The notes under the pieces: model-generated | What the model saw: only the letters and a program-made list of their open reading frames with translations | The model's database searches: none | Told to the model about the DNA's origin: nothing | Program-made: the position numbers and the translations under genes | Shown here: positions 36,432 through 50,653 of the stretch, piece after piece | Layout of the letters: the number at the start of each line of letters is the position of its first letter | Position numbering within the stretch: the stretch's first letter is position 1 | Assembly (NCBI GenBank): GCA_001599715.1 | Contig: BCHU01000008.1 | Span: 806,001-870,000, forward strand | Source: Phaeotremella fagi | Taxonomy: Eukaryota; Basidiomycota; Tremellomycetes; Tremellales; Phaeotremellaceae | DNA: 64,000 bases | Reading direction: 5' to 3'

Positions 36432-37019
36432 CTAAGGACTATCCGCTTCCGAATCCATTTGATCGAGATTTCCAGATCTCAACTCCTCCTTCTCTCTCTG
36501 TCTCTCATCAATCTCATCCCGCAACATCTCTACGTTGATCCACAAACGAAAAGTCTTGAGTAGAGTGTCATCCATAGGATCTTTTGTATCACTCCTGATA
36601 AGAGCCATGTCGAATCCAAAAGATTTATGTGGGACAGATGAAGCAATCCATCTCCCAGTGAATCGATGGCAGGATCGACACCCAAGTTCTTCTAGTTTCA
36701 ACTTTTCAATCACCTCTGAAGCTTTATCTTTGATGGTTTCCCCGGTTGATGCACGGGTACGATTAAGTACTAGTGATCCTCGGTCTGGAGTGTATCGCTT
36801 GATATGTCTGAGGTGATCTCGTGCAAATAAATGTGTGTAGACGCTTTTTAATGCCTTGGTTGCTGTGGCTTGAGTACCGCTGGATTTGAATTTTCCACCC
36901 TCAACAAGATTACCTATTGTCTCACATGGTTTTGGATCGAATTCAATGGTGAAAGCTGATTCTGAAGTTGAAGTTGAGTTTGGATTTGGGTTTGAATTAC
37001 CGTTTGAAATTTCTGACAT
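36432..37019 (-). CDS. Hypothetical 195-aa protein
   Basis: Single-exon frame from ATG 37019 (MSEISNGNSNPNPNSTSTSE) to TAG 36434-36432; not recognised. After a Ser/Asn-rich start, a basic helical region ATKALKSVYTHLFARDHLRH and SEVIEKLKLEELGCRSCHRF are seen; the C-x2-C-H and later Asp/Glu-rich helices WINVEMLRDEIDERQREKEE could form a small fold. No signal peptide or membrane segment. A protein-like composition with few rare features supports coding. An upstream intron adding residues is possible, since a GTAGG/ACAG-like context lies just before the ATG. Confidence 0.55.
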   Translation of the reverse strand: MSEISNGNSNPNPNSTSTSESAFTIEFDPKPCETIGNLVEGGKFKSSGTQATATKALKSVYTHLFARDHLRHIKRYTPDRGSLVLNRTRASTGETIKDKASEVIEKLKLEELGCRSCHRFTGRWIASSVPHKSFGFDMALIRSDTKDPMDDTLLKTFRLWINVEMLRDEIDERQREKEELRSGNLDQMDSEADSP

Positions 37020-37582
37020 GTTTGTTGGAAGTACTGTTTTAAATTGATTTTGGGAATTTGATTGGGTGATAGTTCTTACCTACAACAAATAATAAGCGGT
37101 TGTTGAGGTTATCAGTAAGTTTGTATACCAGAGAAAAGATGCCTTCTTACGATCTATGGGAATTCACAAATTTTCGCCCCCGACAAGAAAGGAAAAAGAC
37201 CTAGATTCAAAAGTACAGTATTAAACATGAGGAAAAAAAATTTAATCTCCGAAACTTGGCTTGCGTACGATGCAATGCCATGGAGGATTGACAGTAGGGG
37301 TTGAGACCAGATCGTTGATGCTACTAGTGCATGGTAGAGTCAAATTGCAGGTAAATAATGAAAGAGTACAGGTAGGTACTGCAGCACCATACTGTAAATC
37401 GAGTGGAGAGCTCGGTTACTTGAGTCGCCGATCATAAAATCAAGACAGGACAACATTCAATTTGATAATTCTGTTTTCTTTTCTTTTCTTTCTTTATCGA
37501 ACTATATACAAATCATCTTGTCTATATCATCCAACTTCTCAAGATCTTCGCATAAGCCCCAACAACCATCAACACCGCTGCC
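37020..37582. promoter_or_regulatory. Divergent intergenic region
   Basis: 563 bp between divergent starts (195-aa gene and nitronate monooxygenase). It contains a TTTTCTTTTCTTTTCTTTCT tract at 37,471-37,492, a typical pyrimidine-rich leader of fungal genes. No gene seen. Confidence 0.45.
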
Positions 37583-39152
<1,570 letters not shown>

Positions 39153-39501
39153 TAGAGATTGTTGCGTTTTTGTTGTATTTTACTGTGAGAGTACCCTACA
39201 GTTGCTGGATGATGCATGCCACTAGAAGTGCCCTTGCCACGAATTTCGCACCGACTGTAATCACTGATTAGGATTAATGATGTTCATTTCTTACTTCCTC
39301 TCACTTATATCTAATCATCCACACTTGCTATCACAAATATTCAACTAACAAGGGTACAGGAAAAGAGGATAGATAACAGATTAGCTATCCCTCACATGTA
39401 AGCGTTCTTATCACCAAAAAACACATGAATCTAACCATCAATCAACCCCAGATCCAATTCCCATCAAACCAGAAAATCTTCATCCCCAACATCCCCCATC
39501 A
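39153..39501. other. Intergenic, no gene seen
   Basis: 349 bp between two + strand genes; the last 150 bp are pyrimidine- and A-rich and likely the leader of the next gene. Confidence 0.4.
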
Positions 39502-41452
39502 ATGAGCGGTTCAAAAGGACTGCCTGATGGGGGTCCTATTCCAGTACCAATCCAAGCTCCATTATCTTTCCCTCAATATCAAAAATTCAGTATCGAAGTG
39601 TATGACGATGATGATTCATCGAGATTGGCTGATGGGGGTGGTGGGAAGAAACGAAAGATCCCTATCAACAATTTGAACGATGGTAGGATGATTAGATCTT
39701 TATCTAATGATTCTTCTGATATCGATCACGAAGAAGACGGAGGAGGTTCTTTTGGATCGAGAATACCTCGTAATGGATTTAGTATCGCTCTTCAACCTCG
39801 ATCAAGTAAATACCGTCGATCTCATTTAGCTAGGATCAATTTAAGTTTGAAAAGACAAACTTGTTTGTTGAGGTTATCGATTGATGCTCAACAAGTTCAT
39901 GCTTGTTGGTTAACTGAAGAATCAAACTACCTGAAATCAAAATCTAATTCTAAAAATGGTAAAAACAATAACGGTTCCACTGCAACAAACAAGAATAACG
40001 ATAAATCAAATGTTGAAGAAGGTAAAGGTTACGTCGTCAACCCTTTACTCAAAAACATCCCAGATCCAAAAGATCTAGAAAGGTTGTTACCGTCACTAGA
40101 CACTTTGGGTTTGAAATCTTGGGAACCGGATGATTATCTATGGAGAACCAAGGATGGAATGACTGATCATGCACATACGAAATCACCCATTTCTTTACAT
40201 TCCTACCGATCAAAAGATTTGCTTTACGGTGAAAAATTTAATTCGAATTTGTTTAAACGTAGACGTTTTTTGCAAGATCGGAAACCGGTTTTTAGGGGTG
40301 GTTGGATGCCTGAAGGAAGTTTTGAATTCGAATGTAAAAGTAATGGTACGTTCAGTTTCAGTTTGGTTTATAAACGGATTGGAACTGATGAAGGTCCTTT
40401 TTGATAGCTTCGATCTTGTTTAGGAATATGAAAAATAATCATATCACTTTACGAAAATATGCTAATGATTTACGTGCTATCGTCTTGTCGAAACGAAATT
40501 TACCTAATCGATCAGCTCCTTCTTTGCCAGATACGATTCTCAACACGCCAATAACGACTGCACCGTCGACGGTTCCTGGTACAACAACGACTTCTCCTGA
40601 TAGAGCGGTATCAGTTCCCAAAGAATCTCCATTGAAAGAAAAAGTTGAATCACAATTGAACTCCACGTCGACTCCGCTTACGCATAATCCATCCAACGCA
40701 ACTGCGACTTCGATGTCGAAAACGAATTCCAACGATAGTGAACCAACTAAAAAGAAGAAACCTAAGAAAAAGAAAAGAAGCGTCATGGCTAATCAAAGTA
40801 ATCCACATCATGTGAACAATTGTTAGTTCTTCGAAGAAACAAGTTAAGAATGACACTAAAAAACCTGTTTTCGATTATAGATAAACCAACACGTAAATTA
40901 ACCGATCAACCAGAACAAATCGACGTTTACGCCATAATGGCCAATCTCCTCTTCCCACCCGCAACGAAATTTCTCTCAGCCAGACCGAAATCGAAACCAC
41001 CCGTTCCGTCATCAGAAGAATCAACAACCACCACCAACAACGAAGATTACATCTGTTGTTTCTGTGAATACAAATTATTCTATGGGGATGAGAAATCTAG
41101 GAAATCTGCTATTGGGGATAGGAAGAATGAATTGAAGAGACGGGAGAAGATTAGTCAATTGGCTAAAGACGTTGTGGAGGGTAGGAAGAGGGTTGGACAT
41201 CGACATGGACAAGGGGATAGTGATGAATCGGATGACGATGATTATGATGATGAAAGTGAGGAGGGGGAGGGGGATGATGATTGTGAAGGATACGGTCGAT
41301 GTTCGTGAGTATCATTTTTACTTTTTTTCATTGGTTTGGATGAGATTCGATTATTGATTGGGAATAGGTGTGGGAGATCATTGGCGAAAGATCATCATCG
41401 AACTAAAAATCGGAAACCTCCAGATCCAGATCCTGACAAGGAAAAAGGTTAA
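39502..41452 (+). CDS. Unknown protein with CxxC-type motifs and an apparent frame break
   Basis: Not recognised with confidence. Starts at ATG 39502 (MSGSKGLPDGGPIPVPIQAP). Seen: PRNGFSIALQPRSSKYRRSH, RQTCLLRLSIDAQQVHACWL, FRGGWMPEGSFEFECKSNGT, a Ser/Thr- and Lys-rich linker, then DYICCFCEYKLFYGDEKSRK, an acidic run and a last exon completing CGRCSCGRSLA-type spacing (YGRCS joined to CGRSLAKDHH). CxFC and CxC pairs suggest a split zinc site; the basic helix after EYKLFYGDE recalls fungal Ibd2-like proteins, a weak resemblance. At the T5 run 40398-40402 the frame ends (EGPF stop) and the downstream frame (LIASILFRNMKNNHITLRKY) continues only if one base is added. No standard intron repairs this. 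Confidence 0.65.
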
Positions 41453-42030
41453 TCTTGGTGGCCAGAACTTTTAAATTCATATAAAAAGAAAAAAAAAATC
41501 TCTGTATATACGTATCCACCACACTTGATCTTTGACGAAAATTCATTATCATATCTAACGAATTTATACCCATAACGAACGAACCCTAACGAAGCAATTT
41601 TTTTCCTTCAATCACTTCATCTTTCTTACTTGTATTATCCTTTTCTTCTTCTTCTTTCTTTTATAGACCCATTCAGGACAATTCATGCATCCATAAAACT
41701 CATTTATTCTTTAACCAAAGAAAAAGAAAACGGGCCAAAAACATAATCTGTATCTGCATAAACTTCTTCGTATAACATATAAAGAAAGGGAACCCCCACG
41801 ACCGTCACCAACACCTGCCAATGCGATTTAATTTTTATCTGTTCAACTCATAAAAACGAAAGGTCATCCAAAAAATAAATATTTTTCATATCCTTCCCCC
41901 ATCGAGTTTCCCTTTCCATCCATCTAAAGACTAGCGGCGACGCTGGTCTTTGGCCACGAGCTGATGGAAGTTACAGTGGATCAGTTTAAAGTGTTCATCC
42001 ACTTGGTTTTGATTGGTATGGTTCTACTCA
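41453..42030. other. Convergent intergenic space
   Basis: 578 bp between two convergent genes, AT-rich with T-rich and A-rich tracts (41,598-41,660 and 41,715-41,740). Probably two long 3' UTRs. No gene seen. Confidence 0.45.
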
Positions 42031-43774
42031 CTACTCATCGTCGTATCTCTTGAAACCGTATTTTGAAGTGAACTCGTCAATTTGTTTAGGACCTCTTGAA
42101 CCGTAAGGATAAGGTTCTGGAGTTGGAGCTTCACCTGAATTACAAGGTTAGATATCTATTTACTGAAGTCATTTTTGACACTCACCATCCTTGCCCTCTG
42201 ACCAATGAAGAATAGGAGTAAAGATTTTCCAAGCAACGTCCAATTCATCGTCTCTAACGAAATTTGAATGATCACCTTTGAAAGCGTCAAGGATCAAAGC
42301 TTCGTAAGCAGCTGGAACGGTGACGTCCGTGAATCTGTCTTTGTAGGTTAAATCTAATTCGGTGGGGACGGCTCTTGAAACGAATCCTGGTAATTTAGAG
42401 TTCATCTTCATGTAAACTGCTTCGGAAGGTTGGATACGGAGTACCAATTCGTTTCTTGGGATGTCGTTGAAAATACCTTGAGTGGCGTCTTTGTATTGGA
42501 TTCGAACTTCGACTTTGGCTTCGTTCAAGGCTATTTTTGTTAGTTTATTTAATCAATGATTTGACTCACCTTTTCCTGCTTTCATGATAAATGGAACACC
42601 TTCCCATCTTGGGTTATTGATCCAAAGTGTTAAAGCAGCGAATGTAGGACAGTGAGATCCTTTAGGAACAGTTTCGTCATCGAGATAACCTGGTTTGTCA
42701 CCTTTGGCAACGTATTGACCGAGGAGAACATCTTTCTTCTCGATTGGTGGGATGGCACGAAGGAGTTTAACCTTGAAGTTAGATCCAGACTTTAACTAGA
42801 TCACTCACTTTTTCATCACGAACGTCTTCGGAAGAGAAGGAAACAGGTCGTTCCATGGCAAGAACAGACAATGTTTGGAGTAAATCTAACGTCATCAGTT
42901 TCTTTGAGCTGACAAAGAGGACATACGATTTTGACAGACGTCACGGATAATTCCAAACTCATCAAAGTAACCACCACGACCTTCAGTTCCGAAAGGTTCT
43001 TTGAAAGTGATTTGAACGTTACTGATGTAGTTTTTGTTGAAAGAAGCGTCCAAGAAGACGTTACCGAATCTCATGACCAAAAGATTTTTAATCATTTCCT
43101 TTCCGAGATAATGATCGATTCGATAAGTTTCGTTCTCTGCCCATTCAGCTTTAAGAGCTGTCATCATTTCGTCACAACTTTCAGTGTCCTTGCCGAAAGG
43201 TTTCTCAATGATGATTCTGTTGATACCTGATTCAGAGTAACAATTCTTTTTAAGTCCCTTGGCAACGACTGTGAAGACTGAGGGGGGGAGGGCCATGTAG
43301 AACATTCTGTTTCGTTTATCCTTGTCGTCTCCACCTGAACGTTCTTTCTCGCATTCTTCGATACGCTTCAAAAGGTCTTGGAACCCCTTGTCTTCGTCGT
43401 ATGGACCTGAGACGTATGATGAGATTTCCTTGAATTTCTTCAAGGAAGCTTCGTAGGTTGCTGCTAATTTCTCGTCTTTTGGTTTCTCTAGGTATTGAGT
43501 TGCTCTTTTGTGGAATTCTTCTTCATCCATTTCTACGTCATTGTCAGTGGTCACTCAATTATCAATACCTACTAGTTCTGGCGTAACCAATAATGTGAAG
43601 ATCATCAGGTAGAAGACCTTGATTGAGGAGACCAAAGATAGCAGGGAAAGTCTTTTTCTTAGCCAAATCACCACTAGCACCTAAGACGACGATGATAGCT
43701 TCTTTGGTGATTGCGTCACCTGAAGTTTCCATGGAAGGGATTGAACCTCTTTTGAGATGTTGCTTTGATGACAT
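42031..43774 (-). CDS. ZWF1: Glucose-6-phosphate dehydrogenase
   Basis: First enzyme of the oxidative pentose-phosphate pathway; makes NADPH in the cytosol. Seen: NADP-binding [52 protein letters not shown], the active-site [13 protein letters not shown] with catalytic His, [36 protein letters not shown] block, [15 protein letters not shown] and [12 protein letters not shown], and the end [11 protein letters not shown] at stop 42033-42031. About six introns. ATG 43774 ([19 protein letters not shown]) is chosen; an in-frame ATG at 43834 would add 20 residues and cannot be excluded. Confidence 0.95.
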
Positions 43775-44695
43775 GGTTGAGTTGGATTCTTTTGGTGAGT
43801 TACGATGTGGATGTGGTTGAAAGGGGGTAGACATGTTATAGTTAGTTACGATAATATAATTATGAATAATCAAAGACAACCAGTTAGAATAGATAACCAG
43901 GCAACGTCTATGAAACTAAATTTAAATAATTATGAGATTCAAAGAATTGCTTAGACATCCATCTCACATCCATCTCTACCAGTCATCGTAACCGCCCTGA
44001 GACTGAAGCTTGAGCGGAAGGATGGATGTCATCTCTACGTTTCCTCCCCTCCCGGGTCATCCGGCCCGACTAGGATATGGTGGAGGACAGTTTTGTTGGA
44101 ATTTTACTTACGATGATAATCAGATCTAATAGAGGAAAGTGAGGAGAAGACGATTAGTTGGGAGTGATCAAGATTGAATGAAAGAAAATGAGGATGGACG
44201 ATTGGAATGAGTAATGGATGTGGCCGATTATTTTGCGTCCGTTTATGGTCGTCATGACGTGGGAATGGATGGGGAAAATGGTAGACTCACTTACGTAGTA
44301 GGGATCGAGGTTGAAATTTAGTTGAGATATTGTCGATGAGAGGTGAGAGTGATATGAATAAGAATAAGAAGGATAACCAGAATATCATTCACTGGATCGC
44401 TGTTGGTAATCTACGTCGCTGTAAGATATCGCTGGGGTGACGGAGGAGGGTGAGGGAGGGAGGGAGGGTGACGAACGACGCAAGCACCGTTCAGCGGTTG
44501 TAGATGTTCTTCCGTTAGTGGCACTTTACCACGTGCTAACCGATACAATGTATGTGGGGTCTCCACAGTGGAGGTGGTCCTTGCTTACAGTTATTGTCTG
44601 TGCGTTGTGTGTCTGTGTGGTGATGATCAAACGTTGAAATGTTTACTCACTTTAGATTCCAAGAAATAGATCAAATCCACATGGATTAGAGCACC
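43775..44695. promoter_or_regulatory. Divergent ZWF1 / RasGAP promoter region
   Basis: About 920 bp. It contains a GC-rich patch CCCCTCCCGGGTCATCCGGC at 44,046-44,065 and GGGAGGGAGGG at 44,455-44,465. The open frame 44,437-44,637 looks non-coding. Confidence 0.45.
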
Positions 44696-47600
44696 ATGTC
44701 CTATCACATCTCTTGTAACATCCATTTCTCAACCTCACCTTCCTACCCCAACATCCTACCAAAACGTTCATTCTCAAAGAGTGATGTCAAAAAGAAACGA
44801 ACTTCAGCTCTAAATCTAGTAAGTACCGTAACTAACCTCACTGACCCCAAGTTAAAACCCAAATCTGTCAAAGGCAGTAAAAGACCTGACCTCACCATAC
44901 TCACATCACCCATATCACCATTCTCACCCACTGAACAAACTCCATTCCCTCCACCATCAATTCCAACCCTTTCAACAGATTTCTCAGACTTGATAGCAAG
45001 TAGACGTCAATTTGTTGGGACATTCTTAAGATCACCAATAGAGGAGACTCCACAGCCTCCATCCAATGAAGACGAGGATGAATACGAGAATTCACCTAAA
45101 CACAGGAGAGAAGAGCGATACACGGAACAAAGGGCTCAATTGAGACGTAGGTTGAGAGCTACCTTGAGCTGACGACAGATACTAAATCAAGTCAACATCT
45201 GTCTAAGTTCATTTTTGAGAACCCGCCAAGTCTTCCTTCTGATGCTAAATACGCTGCAAGTCAATTACAAAGATCGAAATCAGATTGGATACCTGGGAGG
45301 ATAGATCTTACGATGCTAGGAAGTGGAGGTGTGAGAGGTGGGGAGATTAGAATATTCGGAGGTAATCCTGTGAGTTAGACGTTGGTCTCAACTGACATTA
45401 TAGCTATTCCCAGCAATACGATTAGAGATACCACCAATACCGCTCGAAGGACAGGACACTTCAAATGGGGCAACGTGGGGGTTGGATGACGTGCAACGAA
45501 TTCATTCATCTGTATTCAGTAAACAATACGTGATATCTTTGGTATACGACGATTCTTCGAGCCCTTCATCACTTTTCGGGAAGGAATGGGGAATGGAAGA
45601 TGGTTCGAGAAAATCACTACACACCCCGTTACACAACTCGTTGCCTCTGTTCGCACGGAGAAGGGGGAAAACAGTCTCAACAGCACCACAAAGTGGTACC
45701 CTACCCACCAAAATTAATCACAACACCGAATCAAGACATTCAGAATCTACAGAAGCTTCGGTTGAATCCACAGAGTCAGGCCAAACATTCACACCCAACA
45801 CTTCGGACTCACATATAGTGGTTTCACCAAATCGTAAAAAGGTTTTTCTATTGTTCAACTCTAAAAATGAATTTGATGATTGGTTCATCCTTCTCAAATC
45901 CATGGCCGTGGTATCTGAAACGCCCCATCATCGGAGATTGGAGCTTAAGATCTTTGATTTACAAGAGCGAATCCCATCTGAAAGCAGACAAGCGGATTTT
46001 CATGGGGAAGTGGCCGCATCTGTGGAAACGCCCAGCGCGAGATCAGAAGAAGAGTCGAGGGTTCTGATGAAGAATACAGAGAAAAAGACAAAAGTTGGAT
46101 GGGTGAAAAGGGAGAATTTGGCTTTTGAGCTGTGAGTTTGTGTTTGACGAGTTCTGATAATTAGAGTCGTCAACGATGTTGTCATGGCAAGAACAACATG
46201 GGCACATGCGGAGGAACACTCTTTATCACCGTTCTGGGGTGAAGGATTTAGTTTTGAAGGATTACCAGAGGTTTCGAATTGCTGTATGTGCGTCATATAG
46301 ACATGAATCTAACTTTTAGACTTGAGGTTACACAGACAACGTCAACCGAGTTGTTTCGCGATCGTTCATCTCCCCTTGGTATCGAGTTTCACAACACCAA
46401 ACGATGAGAGGTACCCCATTCGTTCGAATACCAGTGGAGTCGTATTAGGGGAATTGAGAATATTCGTACAGTATCACGACACTGTGATGCACAAGGAAGA
46501 AAACATGATTTCGAGAAGGGTAAGTGAGTTTGGGGCGACAACTTATCGATAGATTTTCAACGATTCCAACGATTTATCCGATATTCAGCTATTCTACCAG
46601 TTATCTCTTCGTGGACAGCTGGATGGGTGTACCGATTGGATTTGTCGCACTTCCTTGGCGGAGAATAATCTTTTGCCATTGATTCTAAGCATATGCACGT
46701 TGGAGGCTAAAGCAAGTGGGTTCTGTGGCCGAATCAATACTTACCCCAGGCGGCGAAACATTGTTCAGATCAAATACTCCACTTACAAAGATTCTGGAGT
46801 CAACAATGAGACTGCTGTGTCATGACTTCTTGAACAGATCGATTGGTAACACGATAAGAAAGGTTTTGGACGAATCGATCGAAATCAAAGTTTTAGCTGA
46901 TCATGTGCATGGAATTGATTTTCAAGGGGTTGCTCAGATGATGCAGCTGGTACAGAATTGCTGGAGTGATATGTATAGTAAGTCTGTGTTTTGATTCTAC
47001 TGACGTTTTCAGTGCAACGAGAGACTTTCCCAAAGTAGGTGAAAGATCTTATTCTGCTGACTAGTAGTTTCCTTCGAATCATTTTTGCACATTTGTTCCG
47101 TGTAGTGAAAGCAGCTCACACCGATGAAAACGAGTAAGTGTCACCAGGTGACAACACTGACAAATAGAAAACTACGGTACAAAGCAGTCTCATGTTTCGT
47201 CTTTGTAAGTGGCACCAAGGCTCACCACTAAATCTAGCTCCGTCTCATTGGTCCAGCGTTGATGAGACCGCATCTGTTCGAATTAGCTGAGGGTTAGTTG
47301 ATGTGTTGAGACGATTTGACGATTAGGTCTGCCTTCGGTGGCCGTTCAAAAGACTCTTACACTTTTGGCTAAGATCTTGCATGCTCTGGCGTTTTTCTCT
47401 GAGAGGGAGACTAATAGGGATCCGGAGTTGGGACATTTTAGTGAATTCATCAAGGTTAGTGTAACCATTACTGAAAGTAACTTGCAGCTGATTGGTCAAT
47501 AGAGCAATGGAGAAATGATGATCGATTACCTCACCAGTTTAGCTGTTAGTTCATACATTGCACGAGTGAACCTAACTAATTTTCATAGACACCAAATGAG

Positions 47601-48265
47601 CAAATCTCGAGTGAATCAACCGAACCACAATCGACATTTATCGAAGATCGTAAACGACATTTACCATTGTCATCTCATCTCATCCCACTCAAGACTGATG
47701 CAGGTGTTGTGGATACCGCAGCTGACAAGGCCATTTTACTTGAGACTTTGTACGAAAGACGTTTATCTTATACGAAGACTCCTCATAGGGATGGTGATTC
47801 AGACGAAAAACTCGAGGAAAGTGTGAATAAATTTAATGATTGGTTAGAACATGTTCACGATACGAATCTCCAAGACGATCATCAGTACGTGAAACCATCT
47901 GTCAGTCCTAACTTGACAGTGAGAACAGTGAAACAACTTATCCCATTTTCCCGATTACCCCAACTATAGATACCCAAACCGAAGAAATCGATGAATCAGT
48001 AATACGTCGAGTCAGAATGACATCCCCAACCTCATGGAAATGGTTATCACTGAATCAACTGAACATCTCATCCAACAGACCATTCTCACCCCCACCATCC
48101 CCTTTACCCTCACTAGGCTTCGTTACTAGTCTGGTACAGCCATCAGAGAATCGAGAGGGTTTCGCAAGTGTTCGAAGAAAACCTTCAAAGGGACGAGGTA
48201 GACGACCGAGTTTACCTTTGGATAATCGGGAGCAGGGTTTGGTGGATACTATGGAGGATTTTTGA
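44696..48265 (+). CDS. RasGAP-domain protein (with PH/C2-like N-terminal part)
   Basis: Predicted GTPase-activating protein for Ras-type GTPases; about 1,000 aa. From ATG 44696 a Ser/Pro-rich N-terminus leads through a 32-nt intron (45147-45178, phase 1) to SKFIFENPPSLPSDAKYAAS. A PH-like stretch contains VVSPNRKKVFLLFNSKNEFD and WFILLKSMAV, and a C2-like stretch follows. The RasGAP core is GETLFRSNTPLTKILESTMR with the arginine finger in LFRSNT, LLCHDFLNRSIGNTIRKVL, then SCFVFLRLIGPALMRPHLFE and LPSVAVQKTLTLLAKILHAL. Tail PSKGRGRRPSLPLDNREQGL, stop TGA 48263-48265. The GAP core is split over several exons. PH and C2 calls are weaker than the GAP call. Confidence 0.88.
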
Positions 48266-48475
48266 GGAGCTTAAGAAGGGGTCAAGGATTTGTATCTACA
48301 TCTTGATTTTGATTTTGGTTTATACACGGCGCAGTATGTGAGGATGTAATTTGGGATGATCAACACGGATATCTGATTCATGAATTGGTTACAACTACGG
48401 CACGTTTCAATAAGCTCCATCAACTCCTTCACATCCAAGTGAAACGAGTGCTGTACGGTATCTACCGACAGACAC

Positions 48476-50350
48476 TTAGAGTGTATATCTGAAAGCACGA
48501 TTCTCACTATCAAAAGCTGTCAACCTGACATCCAAAAAAAGGATAAAAAAAAACCTACCGATCAGTCAAATCACCGACAAACTCCCCCTGTCCCCCTTCC
48601 AAAAACTTCCTCTCGCGAACCCTATTCTCCCTGGAATAAACCATAAAAATAATAACCAAAAGAACGACTACTGCCAGATTACAACCGATGATGGTAGCCA
48701 GAGCTGGGGCGTAGGTCGGTTGATCTGATGCTTGAAATGTCTGAGGTCCTATTAGGTTACCGACACAGTAGAAGATTAGGAAGATGGCGTTGACGGTTGT
48801 TTTTTTGGTTCGACCGGAGACGTTGGATGTGATTAATGAGAGGACTGTTACGAGGGGTACGACGAAGGGTAGGACTCTGTTCATGAAATACTGTTAATTA
48901 GCTACAGTGACTTAAGTCACGCAAGAGACTTACAAGTAGTACCCAGCTAATCTAGCTATTGGGTAGGAGGTGGGTATACCCCACATCATGCTAACCCCCA
49001 CAACGGAGATTAGTGAAGGGATGATAGAAGTTAAACATCTGTTGTGGAGTTTATCTCCTAGCCAAAGGAAACCTATGACTGAGATTGCTAACCAGGAATT
49101 CACCATTCCTAGTAGTAAAGTTTGTTGGAATGTGAATCCGAAACTTTGAATCAGGATTGAGAAGAAACTGGATAGTTTTTAGTTGTGATTTCGGATTTTG
49201 GAGGGGGGACTTACTTTGTGATTCCACCGTTGGGAATACTTGTAAGAACAGCTACACCGGCGTATAACCAGGTCTAAGTATCCTATCAGTCCAACATTCC
49301 AAACAAATGCTCAAAGAAACCATACCAAAGGATCCACCAATGCCTCCCTAACCTGACCCCAAACAATCTCAGTGTTAATGTTAACCTGTCTATTCGAACG
49401 GATCCTCAACCCGACCAAACGTTTTTCGTTGGAGTTCAAGAATCTAGCGGAATTAGGTGAATCGGGTATGAAGATACCGAATAAAATCCCGATGAAGGAG
49501 GTTAAACTGCCTAGGAAGATGAAGATGAGTTTCCAACTTGCGATGGGGGTTGTGGTTTGGGTGAAGGCGTAGGCGACGGCTCCTCCTAGGATTGAACCTG
49601 AGGCGTTGAAGGAGAACCATATTCCTATTTATGGGGTTTAGGTTAGTATAGGTCTTATTTGAGAGTTTGTTTCGTCATGACTTACCCGTTCTAGTTCCCT
49701 GTTCTTCCACTTTGTACCATTGCGCAGTGAACAATGCCAATGCAGGAGTGATAGAACTTTCGAAGAATCCCAAAAAGCTTTTGAGGTTTTAGTCAACACA
49801 GAATCCTATACTTGAAGAGTGGGAACCTTACAATCGAATCACCATCAATCCAGCGAAACTGTTCCCAACAGACATCAAGCATAAGATGGCACCCCAGACG
49901 ATGATGTTGAAAGCGGTGATCTTGGCTAGAGGTAGTTTTTGTAGAGCCACGCTCATTGGATATTCTCCTACTAAGTATCCGAGATCTAGTGTATGAGGTC
50001 AGTTGTATAGACGTTGAATGGGGTTGGAGGACCTACAGAAAATACTACTTAGCCAAGAATATTGACTTAGGGTTAGCGACAAATCTGTGCGGATACCCAT
50101 GACACTGGCGTAACTTAGACATGTTTTATCGAGCTAAACCCAATCGATTCAGCTTTGGTACACTGTATTAGTCGGTTTGACTCACAAACTGAAGACCATA
50201 GATTGAACACAACAACGGAAGAAGATGCCAATCCGCTTTACGTCTAATCAAAGCGTTTTCTGATTCGGTCAAAGTTTCCTCCCCTTGATATTCAAGATCA
50301 ACCGTGGTGACAGCCGTAATCTGTTCTTGTTTTTCAATGATAGAAGACAT
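48476..50350 (-). CDS. MFS permease, allantoate/Dal5-type (anion:cation symporter)
   Basis: Plasma-membrane transporter of the fungal ACS family, which carries organic anions, vitamins or small amides and peptides. Seen: ATG 50350 MSSIIEKQEQITAVTTVDLE, the ACS entry RRKADWHLLPLLCSIYGLQF, DKTCLSYASVMGIRTDL, several hydrophobic helices split by introns, LPFVVPLVTVLSLITSNVSG and KKTTVNAIFLIFYCVGNLIG-QTF, and the terminal LTDRENRAFRYTL, which matches the family's ending. That tail comes from a small last exon behind a short intron at about 48,512-48,558; the stop is 48478-48476. Divergently transcribed with the M20 amidohydrolase, so a transport-plus-cleavage pair is likely. Confidence 0.88.
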
Positions 50351-50505
50351 TGTGATGTTTGGTTTTCGAGAATGCAGAACATCGTCACAATCTCTCTGTA
50401 TATATATATCTTCGTCGTGCCCTTCTTATCTCGCTGGAGATAGAGGATGGCCAATAAAGTGACATACCTATACTACGATGGAATAAACGGATGGATATTC
50501 GGATT

Positions 50506-50535
50506 TAAAGTGGCAAAAGTTGCTCCGCCACTTTA
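50506..50535. promoter_or_regulatory. 9-bp perfect inverted repeat in the divergent MFS/M20 promoter
   Basis: TAAAGTGGC at 50506-50514 and GCCACTTTA at 50527-50535, spacer 12 bp. A further half site, TAAAGTG, lies at 50455-50461. The element sits between the two divergent starts (50350 and 50654). It is a candidate operator for a dimeric regulator, possibly the Zn2Cys6 protein encoded nearby; binding is inference. Confidence 0.5.
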
Positions 50536-50653
50536 TTCCTTTAATTCCAGAAATTCAATCCGTCGATCCTTGGGATTCATTTCCATTGACGTAGAAGTGT
50601 GGTATAACAATGATAACGATGATAATTTATCCCAAAGTATTTTCCAATCAACA

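Noticed and set aside
44437..44637. 66-aa open frame upstream of the RasGAP gene
   Set aside because: Low-complexity GGGAGGG start and no protein features; it lies in a divergent promoter region.
50447..50653. Upstream in-frame ATG that would extend the M20 protein by 69 residues
   Set aside because: The added sequence has no family match, contains the promoter inverted repeat, and the M20 family start fits ATG 50654 or 50669.
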